In this document: one piece after another, positions 53,970-64,000 of the stretch
How positions within the stretch are numbered: position 1 is the stretch's first letter
Layout: each line of letters begins with the position of its first letter
The notes under the pieces: model-generated
The model's database searches: none
What the model saw: only the letters and a program-made list of their open reading frames with translations
Told to the model about the DNA's origin: nothing
Assembly (NCBI GenBank): GCA_023362775.1
Contig: JALMGJ010000005.1
Location: 82,997,921-83,061,920 of the forward strand
DNA length: 64,000 nucleotides
Direction: 5' to 3'
Source: Charina bottae
Lineage: Eukaryota; Chordata; Lepidosauria; Squamata; Charinaidae
Made by a program: the position numbers and the translations under genes

Positions 53970-54000
53970 AACAACAACAACAACAACAATAATAATAACA
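53970..54000. repeat. (CAA)n/(TAA)n microsatellite
   Basis: Short CAA and AAT runs at the junction between the unresolved LINE and the L2 tail. Confidence 0.9.
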
Positions 54001-54002
54001 AT

Positions 54003-56229
54003 CCTTTTTATTTATTTATTTTTCAAATTTTGCCACCGCCCATCTGAAGGGGGACTGTGGGTGGTTTACAACAAAGCTAAAAGGTTAAAAACAGTAAAAC
54101 CATAAATAGTACATAAAATGTAAATACAAGTACAACATAAAAATATAAAATAAAAAATAAAATCCAGATGGCAATAAAAGATTGAGTACCGTTTGTATGT
54201 ATGTGAGGAGCACTCTAAGGCGCCAGCCACCCCCAGAAATAACTACTCCTCTTCCCGCCCCAAGCGAGGTGGCAGAGCCAGGTCTTCAGGTTCTTCCGGA
54301 AGGTCAGGAGCGATGGGGCTTGCCTCACCTCCGGGGGAAGAATGTTCCAAAGGGCGGGAGCCACTGCCGAGAAGGCCCGCCTCCTGGACCCCACCAAATG
54401 GAATTCTCTTACAGACGGGGTCTGTAACATGCCCTCTCTGCCTGACCGGGTGGGACGGGTCGATGTAATAGGGATGAGACGGTCCCTCAGGTAACCTGGA
54501 CCCATGCCATGTAGGGCTTTAAAGGTAATAAGCAACACCTTGAATTGGACCCGGAAGCAAACCGGTACTCAATGCAGCTCGCGCAGCAGAGGTGTTACAT
54601 GTGCCGATCTTGGGGCACCAGGAATTGCCCGCGCGGCCGCATTCTATACCAGCTGTAGCTTCCGGATACTCTTCAAGGGTAGCCCCATGTACATTACAGT
54701 AGTCTATATGGGAGATGACCAGGGCATGAGTGACTGTTTGGAGTGCCTCCCGATCCATGAAAGGGCATAACTGGCACACAACCCGAAGTTGAGCAAAGGC
54801 CCTCCTGGCCACGACTGCCACCTGCTCTTCAAGCAGGAGTCATGAATCCAGAAGGACCCCCAAGTTCCACACTGGGTCTGTCTGGGGCAGTGCAACCCCA
54901 TCCAGAACTAAAGATGACAAATTCCTGGATAAAAAGGAGCTGTTAACCCACAGCCACTCCGTCTTACCAGGGTTCAGCTGAAGCCTGTTGTTCCCTATCC
55001 AGACCCCCACAGCCCCCAGGCACCGTGAGAGGGCAGTCGCAGCATCACTTACTTCACCCGGGACGGAGATGTATATTGGGTATCATCAGCGTATTGATGA
55101 TACCTCATCCCGTGGTGAGGGATGATCTCACCCAGTGGTTTCATGTATATGTTGAAGAGGAGCGGAGAGAGAACCGAACCCTGCGGCACCCCACAAAGGA
55201 GGGGCCGAGGGTCGGATCTCTCACTCCCTACCACCACCGATTGGGACCGGCCCTGGAGGAAGGTGGTGAACCAGCACAAAACCACGCCACCCACCCCCAA
55301 CTCCCTGAGTTGCCCCAAAAGGATACCATGGTCGATGGTATAGAAAGCCTCTGAGAGGTCAAGAAGAGCAAGGATGGATGCACTGCCCCCATCCTGCTCC
55401 CGCCAGAGATCATCCATAAGTGCGACCAATGCTGTTTCTGTCACGTATCCGGGCCTGAAACCTCACTGAAAGGAGTCTAGATAATCTGTTTCATCCAGGA
55501 TCCTCTGGAGCTGCAACGCCACCACTTTCTCAACCACTTTCCCCAAAAAGGGGAGGTGGGAGACTGGACGAAAATTGTCCAGTACAGTAGGGTCCAGTGA
55601 CGGCTTCTTGAGGAGGGGGTGCACCAGCGCCTCCTTAAAGGCAGCCAGAAACACACACACACCTCTAAGGATGTATTTACAATCATCTGGACCCAACCAC
55701 ACGTCACCTCCCGAGCTGCCTTCACCAGCCAGGAGGGGCATGGATCTAGTTGACAAGTGGTGGCATTTACAGACCGGAGGACCCTGTCCACTTACTCAGG
55801 CCCAACAGGATCAAACTTTTCCCAGGATCAAACTTTTCCCAGACAACTGGCTAAGTACACTCCCTCGGCATCTCCACAGACCATGCCTCACGCTTGGAGT
55901 CCAACTTGGAACGGATCCGAGTGATTTTATCCTGCAGATGCTCAGAAAACTCTTCTGCGTGGCCCTGAAGGTGGGTCACTGGGCTCACCTTTCCCAGAAG
56001 GGATTGAGTGACCTTAAACAGGGCTGCTGGACGGCATTCTGCAGATGCAATAAGAGCGGAGAAATATTGATGTTTCGCCGCTCTTACCTCCACAAGGCAG
56101 GCCTTAATAGCGGTTCTAGCTTGTGTTCGGTTGGGTTTGGTCCTTGTTTTTCTCCAGCGACGCTCTAGACGTCTCTTAATTCTCTTCAGAACCCTCAATC
56201 CTTCTCTCTCCTTCTCCTTCCCCTGAATG
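54003..56229 (-). mobile_element. L2-clade LINE, ~2.2 kb, minus strand
   Basis: From 56229 down it encodes the pre-RT coil (KRIKRRLERRWRKTRTKPNR, AAKHQYFSALIASA), RT ([71 protein letters not shown]) and the C-terminal part (RRAFAQLRVVCQLCPFMDRE, ALWNILPPEVRQAPSLLTFR), then the L2 tail with AAAT units. Frames are broken at several places. It is the most complete L2 in the window and lacks the endonuclease. Confidence 0.95.
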
Positions 56230-57600
56230 TGCTTAGAAAAATGTGTATCCCAACATCTCATTGCCCTCATGAGAAACTTATACACAGGTCAGGAAGCCAC
56301 AGTATCAACAGAACATGGCATAACAGACTGGTTCCAGGTTGACAAAGGAGTGAGACAAGGCTATATACTTTCCCATTATTTGTTCAATTTAAAATTGGAG
56401 GTGTCAGAGATCACCCGATCTCTGCCAAAAGGCAAGCAGACAAAGGAATCATCGGGAGACTGAAAGTGGCGCGAAACTGACATCGCCAGTCTGACAACTA
56501 GAGTAGACCGGCTCGCACCCAACCGCGATCGGGAATACACATCTTGGCGAGCGTTGTCTGAGCAACCGGCCAGACCCGACTACACGTGTCAACAGCAAAG
56601 GACACTGGGGGAGGGAAAGGTTTAAATGTGCTTCTTGTTCTTTGTTCCTGCATTCCAGTCTTTGTTAGTGATAACCGCTGTATACTCTAATAAACCATTC
56701 TGCATCTAAGAAACCGCGTGTCCGTGGTTTACTGTAGAGGAGTGGATTTAGAGATCCAGAGAGGAGCACCTTACAGAGGAAGAAACATCAATTACCTGTG
56801 TTATGCTGATGCCAAAAATCTAATAGCTGAAAATGTAAAGGATCTGCAAGGTCTACTAATAAACATCAAGGAGCATAGTGAAAAATGGGACCAAAATTAA
56901 ATATAAAGAAGACCAAACTAATGACAACAGGTACAACAATCAGCCTCAGAAATGATAATGAAGATATCAAATTGGTAGATAGCTTCTGCCTTTTAGGATC
57001 AACCATCAACTGTAAAGGAATAAGCAGTCACGAAATACATCACAGACTAGCATTTGGTAGAGCAGCTATGAAGGCTTTAGAAAAGATATTCAGATGCCGT
57101 GATATATCTATACCTACAAAGATCAAAATAGTGCAAGCAATGGTATTCCCTGTGACATTCTATGGAAGTGAAAGTTGGACTTTGAAGAAACAGGATAGAA
57201 AGAGTATTAACTCTTTTGAATGTTGTTGTTGGAGAAAACTGCTGAGAATACTGTGGACAGCGAAGAAAACAAACAAATGAATCATCAAACAAATCAACCT
57301 AGAGTTCTCACTTGAGGCACAAATGACCAGCCTCAAATTATCCTACTTTGGACACATCATGCGAAGACCTAACTCTCTGGAGAAGGCTTTAATGGAAAGG
57401 TGGAAAGAAAGGTGGAAGGAAAGAGAAAGGGATGACCAGTAGCAAGGTGGATGGACTCAGTTACAGTGGTGATGGGTGGACTGTTGGAAGACCTGAAAGA
57501 CCAGATTAGGGACAGATCATCATGGAGAAAATCTATGTGGCTGCTAAGAGTTGACACCAACTTGATGGCACATAATCAATCAATCAGTCAATAAATCAGG
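56230..57600 (+). mobile_element. RTE-clade LINE, right part
   Basis: Encodes LIALMRNLYTGQEATVSTEH, GVRQGYILSHYLFNL, after a break GRNINYLCYADAKNLIAE, MGPKLNIKKTKLMTTG, FPVTFYGSESWTLKKQDRKS and a degenerate end with SLEGAQMT-like and RVDTNLMA motifs and a (TCAA)n tail. It continues the element at 48750-50080, about 6 kb of later insertions apart. Confidence 0.85.
56402..56736. mobile_element. Possible solo LTR
   Basis: 335 bp interrupting the RTE coding region, flanked by GAGG on both sides (56398-56401, 56737-56740). Starts tgtcagagatcacc, contains an AATAAA-like signal near 56690 and ends ggtttactgta. The end is not the usual CA. No internal retroelement genes are present. Could be another insertion type. 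Confidence 0.5.
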
Positions 57601-57604
57601 GACA

Positions 57605-58140
57605 CCACAGATGTCAAACGGCAAATACAGTGAAACAAGTAGACCCTGCAACCAATGAGATGGAGGAGGAGGAGGAGGAAGGTGTAGGTGCACTTAAAAG
57701 TAAAGGAGTCAATAGAGCAATACTTGTTGGGCTCAGCCTAAGAACAACATAGAAGCAATCCAGCCAAAGTCCAGTTCTTTATTTGCTTACACCTTATAGA
57801 CAGAATCTTGCCAGACTAAACCTGCATCACTCTAAACTAATGGATATACCTTGGGAGATTCTAGGGAGTGGCTATCCTAAATCTCTTCCTCTGTCCACGA
57901 TCCAAATCAGGATTGTGTTGTCTCATCTCGCCCCCCTCCTTGGAATGTGCACCCTCCTTTCTGAGAACCTGCTGTACTACTGCAGTCCATCACATCACCT
58001 CCCCCGTTGGAGACACATTCCATCACATCACTCTCTTACCTTCTTTATGTTGGTCCCCACATAGCTCTTAGGCTCCTCTTTAAACTGAGATGATCTGGAA
58101 CAATGTAAACAGACAAAGGTATTAGGAACAGGGAATATAA
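57605..58140. other. Nothing recognised
   Basis: Contains a short GAG-rich run near 57660-57680. No coding or repeat assignment. 58930-59685 is likewise unassigned. Confidence 0.35.
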
Positions 58141-58145
58141 GAAAA

Positions 58146-58925
58146 TACTCTTCTTTTTTATATATACTATTTTTATTAAACATTACAATTTACAATAAAA
58201 ACTAATGCAAACTAAAAGAAAAAATAGAAGGTGCAGAAAAGAAAAAAAGAGAAAGAAAAACAGAAGAAAAAATAATATAGTAAAGAAAAAGAAAAGAAAT
58301 ATATAAAGAAGTGACTTCCCCATTCATCACAACAAATATCAACAATTTTAGTACATTATCACCTCCTCTTAAAATACAACAAATGATCTCTTCTCATATC
58401 CCATCTCTTATCTATAAACAAATCCATAAAACCTGTCATTTCAGTCCTGATGTCAGCAAAAGTCCATTAAGGGTTACCAGAGATGGCAATATATTTATTT
58501 TAACCTTGATTAAATAAACCAACTTTATATTCCTTCCTTTTACTTCTAACGATCTTTAGTCCCTTCAAATACTGTCCTAAAACTTGATTTCTTTTCATTT
58601 TTTTCTTTGTCCCTTCTCACAAAGTTCTTCAAATCTTTAACAAGCCTCTTTTGTAAATCCAATATAGGAAAATTATCCAGGTCACTCTTTTGGTTTGTTA
58701 TTTGTATATTCATTTTAATTATTAAGACATCAGCCAGTTTCTTTTGTATGTCCAGTGTAACATCTTTTTCCATGTCATTCTTGTAGCTTGTCATTTGTAA
58801 ATCCACTTTCAAATCAGTCTCAATCATGTCAGGTAATACTTGTTCCTCTTCCATAGCAACTTTTAAACACAGCCTATCTATAGAGTACTGCCACCTACCA
58901 CTCTGCGCCACACGAGGCTACATTG
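58146..58925 (-). mobile_element. Unclassified LINE-derived retroposon, copy 2
   Basis: Minus strand starts near 58920 with a tRNA-like phrase (gtggcgcagagtggtaggtg), then a 121-codon frame (58911-58546) with a charged, coil-like protein (KKLADVLIIKMNIQITNQKS, LQKRLVKDLKNFVRRDKEKN), a long 3' UTR, T-rich tract, AATAAA-like signal and A tail. Shared with 22590-23280. May be an ORF1-only L1 derivative, by analogy to HAL1 of mammals. Confidence 0.55.
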
Positions 58926-59689
58926 ATAATATGGTGACCCTGAAATGAGCAGGGATAACAATTTTGTATGCTTTAACTTAATGTGTTCATTTTTTACTAC
59001 TTTTTGGCTAAACACGCTCCCCGCCTAAAACCTGAGGAAAATTAGTGGCAAAATCTGTGAAGAAATGTGGTCCTGGCCTTTGGAAAGGGTAGGTGTGAGC
59101 AAGCCATTACGGGTGGACTTTCAGAAAAGATTACTCAGTCCTAAAAAACAGGAAAATGTAGGAAAGAAACTTAAAATAACTCCTCTTTGATTTTGTCTGG
59201 TAGAAGGTGGGGGCAGAGAGAAATACTGACAGGCTTTCAAGATTCTGTTATTTTACCCTGTAAGAATTTAAAAGTTTCCTGGAATCCTTGCCATGCCTGT
59301 TTCTTGACCAGGCCTAACTTGAAGGCTAACACAATCTCCACAACAATGGAGCTGGCAATCAGTGCAAATCATTCTCTCCTATTCTAGACCATTTTGGATA
59401 TTGTGCTAAGTTCAACCGTAATTACCAAAAATCTGTGTAACTGCATACTAGCTAATTATTCAAAGTATAAAAAAGGGGTTTTCATAAAGCATTTTATGAA
59501 ACCTTATCTGTTCATTACTGGCATCCATGGACTACACAGCATGGTTTTAGATGCATATGGTTCCTTTGCTTTGTTTTACTGGGAAGGGAAAATAGCTGCT
59601 AACTGACAATCATGGCAAGAGGATATTTACACACAAATCTGAATGTAGTTCTCAACTGAGTTTTGGTTCAGCAGTTTTTAATTTGGAGG

Positions 59690-60345
59690 ACAGGTATAGT
59701 ACCAGAGTATTAGAGAAGGGAAAATGTTGCTCTCATCTTCAAAAAGGGGAAGGACGACAACCCAGGGAACTACACTAGTCAGCTTGAACTCAGGTGCAGA
59801 TGATTAAGCAATAGGTTTGCAAGCATTTAGAAAAGAATGCATTAATTGGCAGGAGCCACCATGGGTTTATCAAGAATAAATCATGCCAAGCCAAGCAGGC
59901 TTCCTTTTTTGATACAGAGTGCACTTTAGTTATTTACAGCAGGGGTCCCCAACCCCTGGGCCATGGACCGGTATTGGTCCGTGGCATGTTAGGAACCAGG
60001 CCGCCATGCTGGTCTCTGAACCCCACCCCCGGTCCGCGCAATTGGCTCCCGCCTGCAAACCCGCCCCCCAGTCCGTGCGATTGACTCCTGCCTGCAAACC
60101 CATCCCCCGGTCTGCGCGATTGGCTCCCGCCTGCTAACCCCGCCCCCCCGGTCCGCACAATTGGCTCCCGCCTGCAAAACCCGCCCCCCGGTCCATGGAA
60201 AAATTGACTTCCACAAAACCAGTCCCTTGTGCCAAAAAGGTTGGGTACCCCTGGTTTACAGGATTACAGTGGACATAGTATACCATGACTTCAGCAAAGT
60301 AGAGATGACGACAAAATGCAGGCTGGACTATATTATCATTAGAGC
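59690..60345 (+). mobile_element. CR1-clade LINE RT fragment
   Basis: Degenerate coding similar to CR1 RT (SSKRGRTTTQGTT, KECINWQEPPWVYQE, and after the hAT insertion DIVYHDFSK). Split by the hAT MITE at 59940-60253. Confidence 0.7.
59940..60253. mobile_element. hAT MITE with ~33-bp internal repeats
   Basis: Ends caggggtccccaacccctgg and, complemented, caggggtacccaaccttttt. Flanks atttacag (59932-59939) and gtttacag (60254-60261) are an 8-bp duplication with one mismatch. The interior has four to five imperfect copies of a unit with cccggtccgcgcaattggct. Open frames on both strands are artefacts. Confidence 0.9.
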
Positions 60346-60359
60346 TGGTTGAGCATCCA

Positions 60360-60430
60360 ATATCCACCCATTGGGGGAGATGGGCGGTCATATAAATTTA
60401 ACAAACAAAGAAACAAACAAGCAAATAAAT
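60360..60430 (+). mobile_element. L2 3' tail fragment
   Basis: Contains gggggagatgggcggtcata and an AAAC/AAAT tail only. Confidence 0.65.
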
Positions 60431-60534
60431 GTATAAGCCAACGGCTCCATGTCAAATTGAAGGGATGTGTCAGTGCTCCATTCTTGGCCCTTTGCCGTTT
60501 AACCTATTTAACCTAATAGACTACATGACTTTTT

Positions 60535-60785
60535 AACGGAAATGATACACCCTAGCCAGACAGGCTTTGTTCCAAAGATATATATGACAAATAATATCAG
60601 ATATATCTTAAATGTTATTGACAAGATAAACCAGAAAAAAAAACTGGCTACAATCTGGAATGGCCTTTTTTACGTTTACAGTTCTGAAAAAAATGGGTTG
60701 TGGCTCTAATTTTTTCACATGGATCAGAGTATTTCCAAAGAAAAAAAACCCAAAATTGTACTGAATGGTCTTATTTTGCAGCAAT
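60535..60785 (+). mobile_element. L1 ORF2 RT fragment
   Basis: Encodes degenerate MIHPSQTGFVPKIYMTNNIR and LNVIDKINQ, the L1 RT region preceding motif A, with frameshifts afterwards. Confidence 0.7.
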
Positions 60786-60786
60786 G

Positions 60787-61150
60787 TACAGGTAGTCCTC
60801 GACTTATGACGAGAATTGGGAAGAGAATTTCCATCACTAAGCAATGCGGTCATAAAGCACGATATCACGTAATCGCATCACTTAGCAAACGGCAATCTCG
60901 GCACTTAGCAACGGCAATCTCCGTTGCCATTAAGTGAATTCCAGTGGTCATTAGCTGAGGACCCACCCCAATCCAAGCCATTCCAGACTTGGCCCCTCCC
61001 AGCCTCAAGCCTCAGTAAGGTAAGGGACTGCCTCCAACTCCCCCTACCCGCCTATCTCCCCCCATCTCTACCCTTTAGGCCACCCTGCACCCTGGCTTGC
61101 GGGGCAGCAAAGAGCCCCAGAACAACGCAGCTCTGGGGCTGCTTGCCATG
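60787..61150 (+). mobile_element. MITE-like repeat (caggtagtcctc family)
   Basis: Begins acaggtagtcctcgacttat, with cacttagcaacggcaatctc and the C-rich half (ctacccgcctatctcccccc) shared with 43185-43723. No ORF. Confidence 0.6.
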
Positions 61151-61169
61151 CTGTGGCTCAGGGCTTGGT

Positions 61170-61645
61170 GCTTTCCCCGCTCCTTAACATCTAACACAAA
61201 GCTGCTGGGTGAGGTAATTCAATGGTACGGAGTAAGGTATCATCAGTACACTGATAATACTCAGATATACAGCTCCATCCCAGGGTGGTCAAGCAATGCT
61301 ATGGAGGCCCTGTCCCAGTATCTGGAGTTGAGTGAGGCTGGGTGGGGAAGAAGAGGCTTCAGCTCAACCCTAGAAAGACAGTGGCTTTGGGTTTTAGGGT
61401 CTCCTGGATCCAGTGATTTTCCACCTTTATGTCTAGATGGGATTGCACTACTCCAGACAGATCCAGGATGCAATTTGGGGTCTTCCTGGACTTGAAGGCA
61501 GGTGGAAGCCATGGCTAGGAGAGCTTTTCCACAACCCCAGGTTGTATGCTAATTGTACCTCTTCCTATATTGTAATTTTTATGATTATATTGATATTTTA
61601 CCTCTCTTCAACGCCCAGAGTTGCCTGAAGATGGGCAGCATATAA
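61170..61645 (+). mobile_element. L2-clade LINE, internally deleted
   Basis: Has RYHQYTDNTQIYSS-like coding, the DGIALLQTDPGCNLGSSW phrase and the L2 tail (cgcccagagttgcctgaaga, tgggcagcatataaatgg). A tail microsatellite follows. Confidence 0.85.
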
Positions 61646-61992
61646 ATGGAAAGAAAAGAAAAAGAAAAAGAAAAAGAAAAAGAAAAAGAAAAAGAAAAAG
61701 AAAAAGAAAAAGAAAAAGAAAAAGAAAAAGGGGAAGGGGAAGGGGAAGGGGAAGGAAACGACACGATTTTTTAGGAAACGACACGATTTTTTATTAAGGG
61801 GAAGGGGAAGGGGAAGGGGAAGGGGAAGGGGAAGGGGAAGGGGAAGAGAAGAGAAGAGAAGAGAAGAGAAGAGAAGAGAAGAGAAGAGAAGAGAAGAGAA
61901 GAGAAGAGAAGAGAGAAAGAGAAAGAGAAAGAGAAAGAGAAAGAGAAAGAGAAAGAGAAAGAGAAAGGGAGGGAGGGAGGGAGGGAGGGAGG
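61645..61992. repeat. Compound purine-rich microsatellite
   Basis: (AAAAAG)n, then (GGGGAA)n, an interruption with a duplicated 21-base segment (gaaacgacacgattttttag), more (GGGGAA)n, (AGAAG)n, (AAAGAG)n and (GGGA)n. Strand-asymmetric polypurine over some 340 bases. Confidence 0.97.
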
Positions 61993-62089
61993 GGCAGACA
62001 ACAGGGAGAAGGCTTAATTCCTAAGCAGTTCTGTCTTTTCACAAAAGAAAAAGGTAGTAAAGCCTATCAGAAGCTGCACCATGGGGATA

Positions 62090-63570
62090 AAAGAGAAATG
62101 TAGGTCATCACAGTCAGTGTGCTAAAGGAACTTGAAGATTCAATCTCAGAACCACTGGCTCTAATCTTTGAGAACCCATGGGGTACAGAGGAATTGTCAG
62201 AAGACTGGAAAAAAAACAAACATTGTTCTAATCTTTCAAAAAGGGAAAAAGTGGATCAAGAAAACTTATAGACATCAATACCTGGAAAAATCCTGGAAAA
62301 GATAATCAAGCAGTGGGTTTGCAAGCACTTAAAAGGAACAAGGTCATTACTAGAAGCCAGCATGGGTTTGTTAAAAATAGATTATGCCAGACTACTCTTG
62401 TTGCTTTTTTTTTTTTGACAAAGTAATTAGATTAAGAGACCAAGAGAATGCTGTAGATGCTGTAAATTCAGTGAGGCATCTGATAAACTTGACCATAGCC
62501 TCCTTGATAAAATGGAACAATGTGGGGTGGGTGTCCCTCCATCAGATGGATTCACGGTTGGCTGAACAACTGTACTTAATGTGTAGCTCTTAATTGACAT
62601 ATGTCTACATGAAGAGAGGTATGCAGTGGGGTACCTCAGGGTTCTGTCCTGGGTCCAGTCCTCTTTGATATTTTTATAAATTTAGATGAAGGGATAGAAA
62701 GGATGCTTAGCAAAATTGCAGATGACAGAAATTTGGGAGCATTGCTAACACCTCATAAGATAGACCTAAGATTCAAAAGGATCTTGATAAACTTGAACAG
62801 TGGCCCTATCCAACAAAATGCAGTTCAGTGTTAAAAAACAAGGGTTCTGAACTTAGCTAGGAAACAAATAGATGTACAGGGACAAGATAGGTGGTACCTG
62901 GCTCAGCAGTAAGACTTGTGAGAAGGAGCTAGGTGTCCTGGTAAACCATGAGCCAGCAGTGTGCTACAGCTTCCAAAAGAGCCAATGCAATTTTGGGCTA
63001 CATCAGCAGAGGTATAATGTTGAGATCACGGGAAGTGATAGTTTTATTCTACACTGCACTGGTCAGACCACACCTGAACTAACATGTCCAGTTTCAGTCA
63101 CCACAATAAAAGAAGGATGCTAAAGAACTGGAAAGTGTGCAGACAACAGCAACAAAGATGGTAAGGGGCTTGAAGGCTAAATCTTATGAAGCATAGTTAA
63201 AAGAACGGGATACGTTCAGCCTAAAGAAGAGATGGTTGAGACATGAGTCTTCCAATACTTGAAGTGCTGCCACAAGGAAGAAGGTATGGATTTATTCTCT
63301 GTAGTGCCTGAAGGTAGGACAAGAACAAATGGGTGCAAGCTCTACAGGGGGACATCCAAATTTGAAATAAGGAAGAAATTCCTAACCACGAGAGCTATTT
63401 AGTGGAATAGCTTGCTTTCTGAAGTCATGAGTGCTCAATCACTGAAGGTTTTCAAACAAAGGTTAGACAGCCCTTTGTTCACAATGGCCTGAGGATTTCT
63501 GCTCTGGGCTGGAGATTGGACTAGAAGACCTACAAGACTGCTTCCAACCTGATGCTTCTGACTGAATTTT
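62090..63570 (+). mobile_element. CR1-clade LINE, degenerate
   Basis: Degenerate [22 protein letters not shown] near 62640-62700, SKTCEKELGVLVNHEPAV near 62905, SREVI/ALVRPHLE region near 63030-63080, and the C-terminal part with RTRTNGCKLYRGTSKFEIRK near 63320. Many stops. 3' UTR follows. Confidence 0.88.
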
Positions 63571-63574
63571 AGGG

Positions 63575-63770
63575 GGAAAAAACTCCTAACAGAGGAGTTT
63601 TGACAGCAGAACCAATTACCCAGAGAGGTGGTGGGCTCCCCTTCATTGGTTGTGTTCATCCAAACAGATGGCTGTCTAGGTCTGGAATGTTTTAATTTGG
63701 ATTCCATCTCTGAGTATGTTGGACTCAGTGGCCTACCTGACTTCTTCCAACTCTGATTCTATGATACCAA
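63575..63770 (+). mobile_element. CR1 3' end, second copy
   Basis: Contains ttacccagagaggtggtggg, a short UTR with cctacctgacttcttccaac and ends gattctatgat, the CR1 terminal motif. Confidence 0.85.
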
Positions 63771-64000
63771 AAACAGAGAATTTATGGCCCCAGGGATCTC
63801 ACTGAGCTATAACTCTCATCATTGCACACAACTGAATCTGCCTGCAACCATAGTTCAGCAGCATCAGCAGCCTTATTTCAGCCACAGATTCCTCTTCCAC
63901 AGTCTACTTCCTTGCCTGCAATGTGGATATTTTCTAAGGGATTCTAGCTTCGTTTCTTCAGGAGTTCCCGCTGGGTAGACTGCCTGTAACTGCTCCTGGA

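Noticed and set aside
58546..58911. 121-codon minus-strand frame as a host gene
   Set aside because: The same sequence occurs in a second dispersed copy at 22.6-23.3 kb with a retroposon-type 3' end.
61771..62042. Ser/Pro/Phe-rich frames of 76-82 codons
   Set aside because: Translations of the polypurine microsatellite.
46022..64000. Upstream GBF1 exons (DCB domain) in the right part of the window
   Set aside because: No text resembling the conserved DCB blocks was found on the minus strand; probably beyond the window.

Overview
The window looks like part of a squamate reptile (lizard or snake) nuclear genome. It is an intron-rich stretch of one host gene on the minus strand, packed with the repeat mix typical of squamates: BovB/RTE, L2, CR1 and L1 LINEs, Penelope-like elements, BovB-tailed tRNA SINEs of Sauria-SINE type, hAT and Tc1 DNA transposons and long microsatellites. 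I cannot name the species. HOST GENE. Fourteen exons of GBF1 (Golgi brefeldin A-resistant guanine nucleotide exchange factor 1, an ARF-GEF) run from 45861 down to 4975. All splice phases agree. They cover the linker after the DCB domain, the HUS domain and essentially the whole Sec7 domain. The first exons (N-terminal DCB domain) and the C-terminal HDS exons lie outside the window or were not seen. I found no second host gene. LAYOUT. 0.5-4.2 kb: an L2 tail interrupted by a Penelope-like element (13-bp target duplication), then a 5'-truncated BovB. 5-6 kb: three Sec7 exons. 7.2-11.4 kb: a tandem Penelope-like insertion (partial unit plus full unit with an 813-aa RT/GIY-YIG ORF) flanked by a 12-bp duplication. 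11.6-14.8 kb: a full-length BovB with an open 1010-aa EN/RT frame and a 12-bp duplication. 15-17.3 kb: two Sec7 exons and SINEs. 23.3-24.9 kb: an almost complete Tc1 transposon of fish type with a one-base frameshift. 25.6-26.3 kb: two GBF1 exons. 26.6-28.9 kb: an L1 with a 5' inversion. 29.3-37.2 kb: six GBF1 exons, two L2 copies and a 2.2-kb CpG-rich hAT element built of about 175-bp repeats. 38.8-45.4 kb: L2, two hAT elements (one a large palindrome), a Tc1 relic and a small hAT MITE. 45.7 kb: the most 5' GBF1 exon seen. 46-64 kb: nested dead LINEs (RTE, an unresolved clade, L2, CR1, L1), SINEs, hAT MITEs, a possible solo LTR and long purine-rich microsatellites. The mobile elements interact: the SINE tails resemble the BovB 3' end, so the intact BovB is a plausible source of the machinery that moved them. 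I see no CRISPR array, operon or prokaryotic feature. The best candidates for something under-described are the Penelope tandem unit, with a conserved small ORF ending two bases before the RT start and a hammerhead-like core over that start, and the two GC-rich hAT derivatives.
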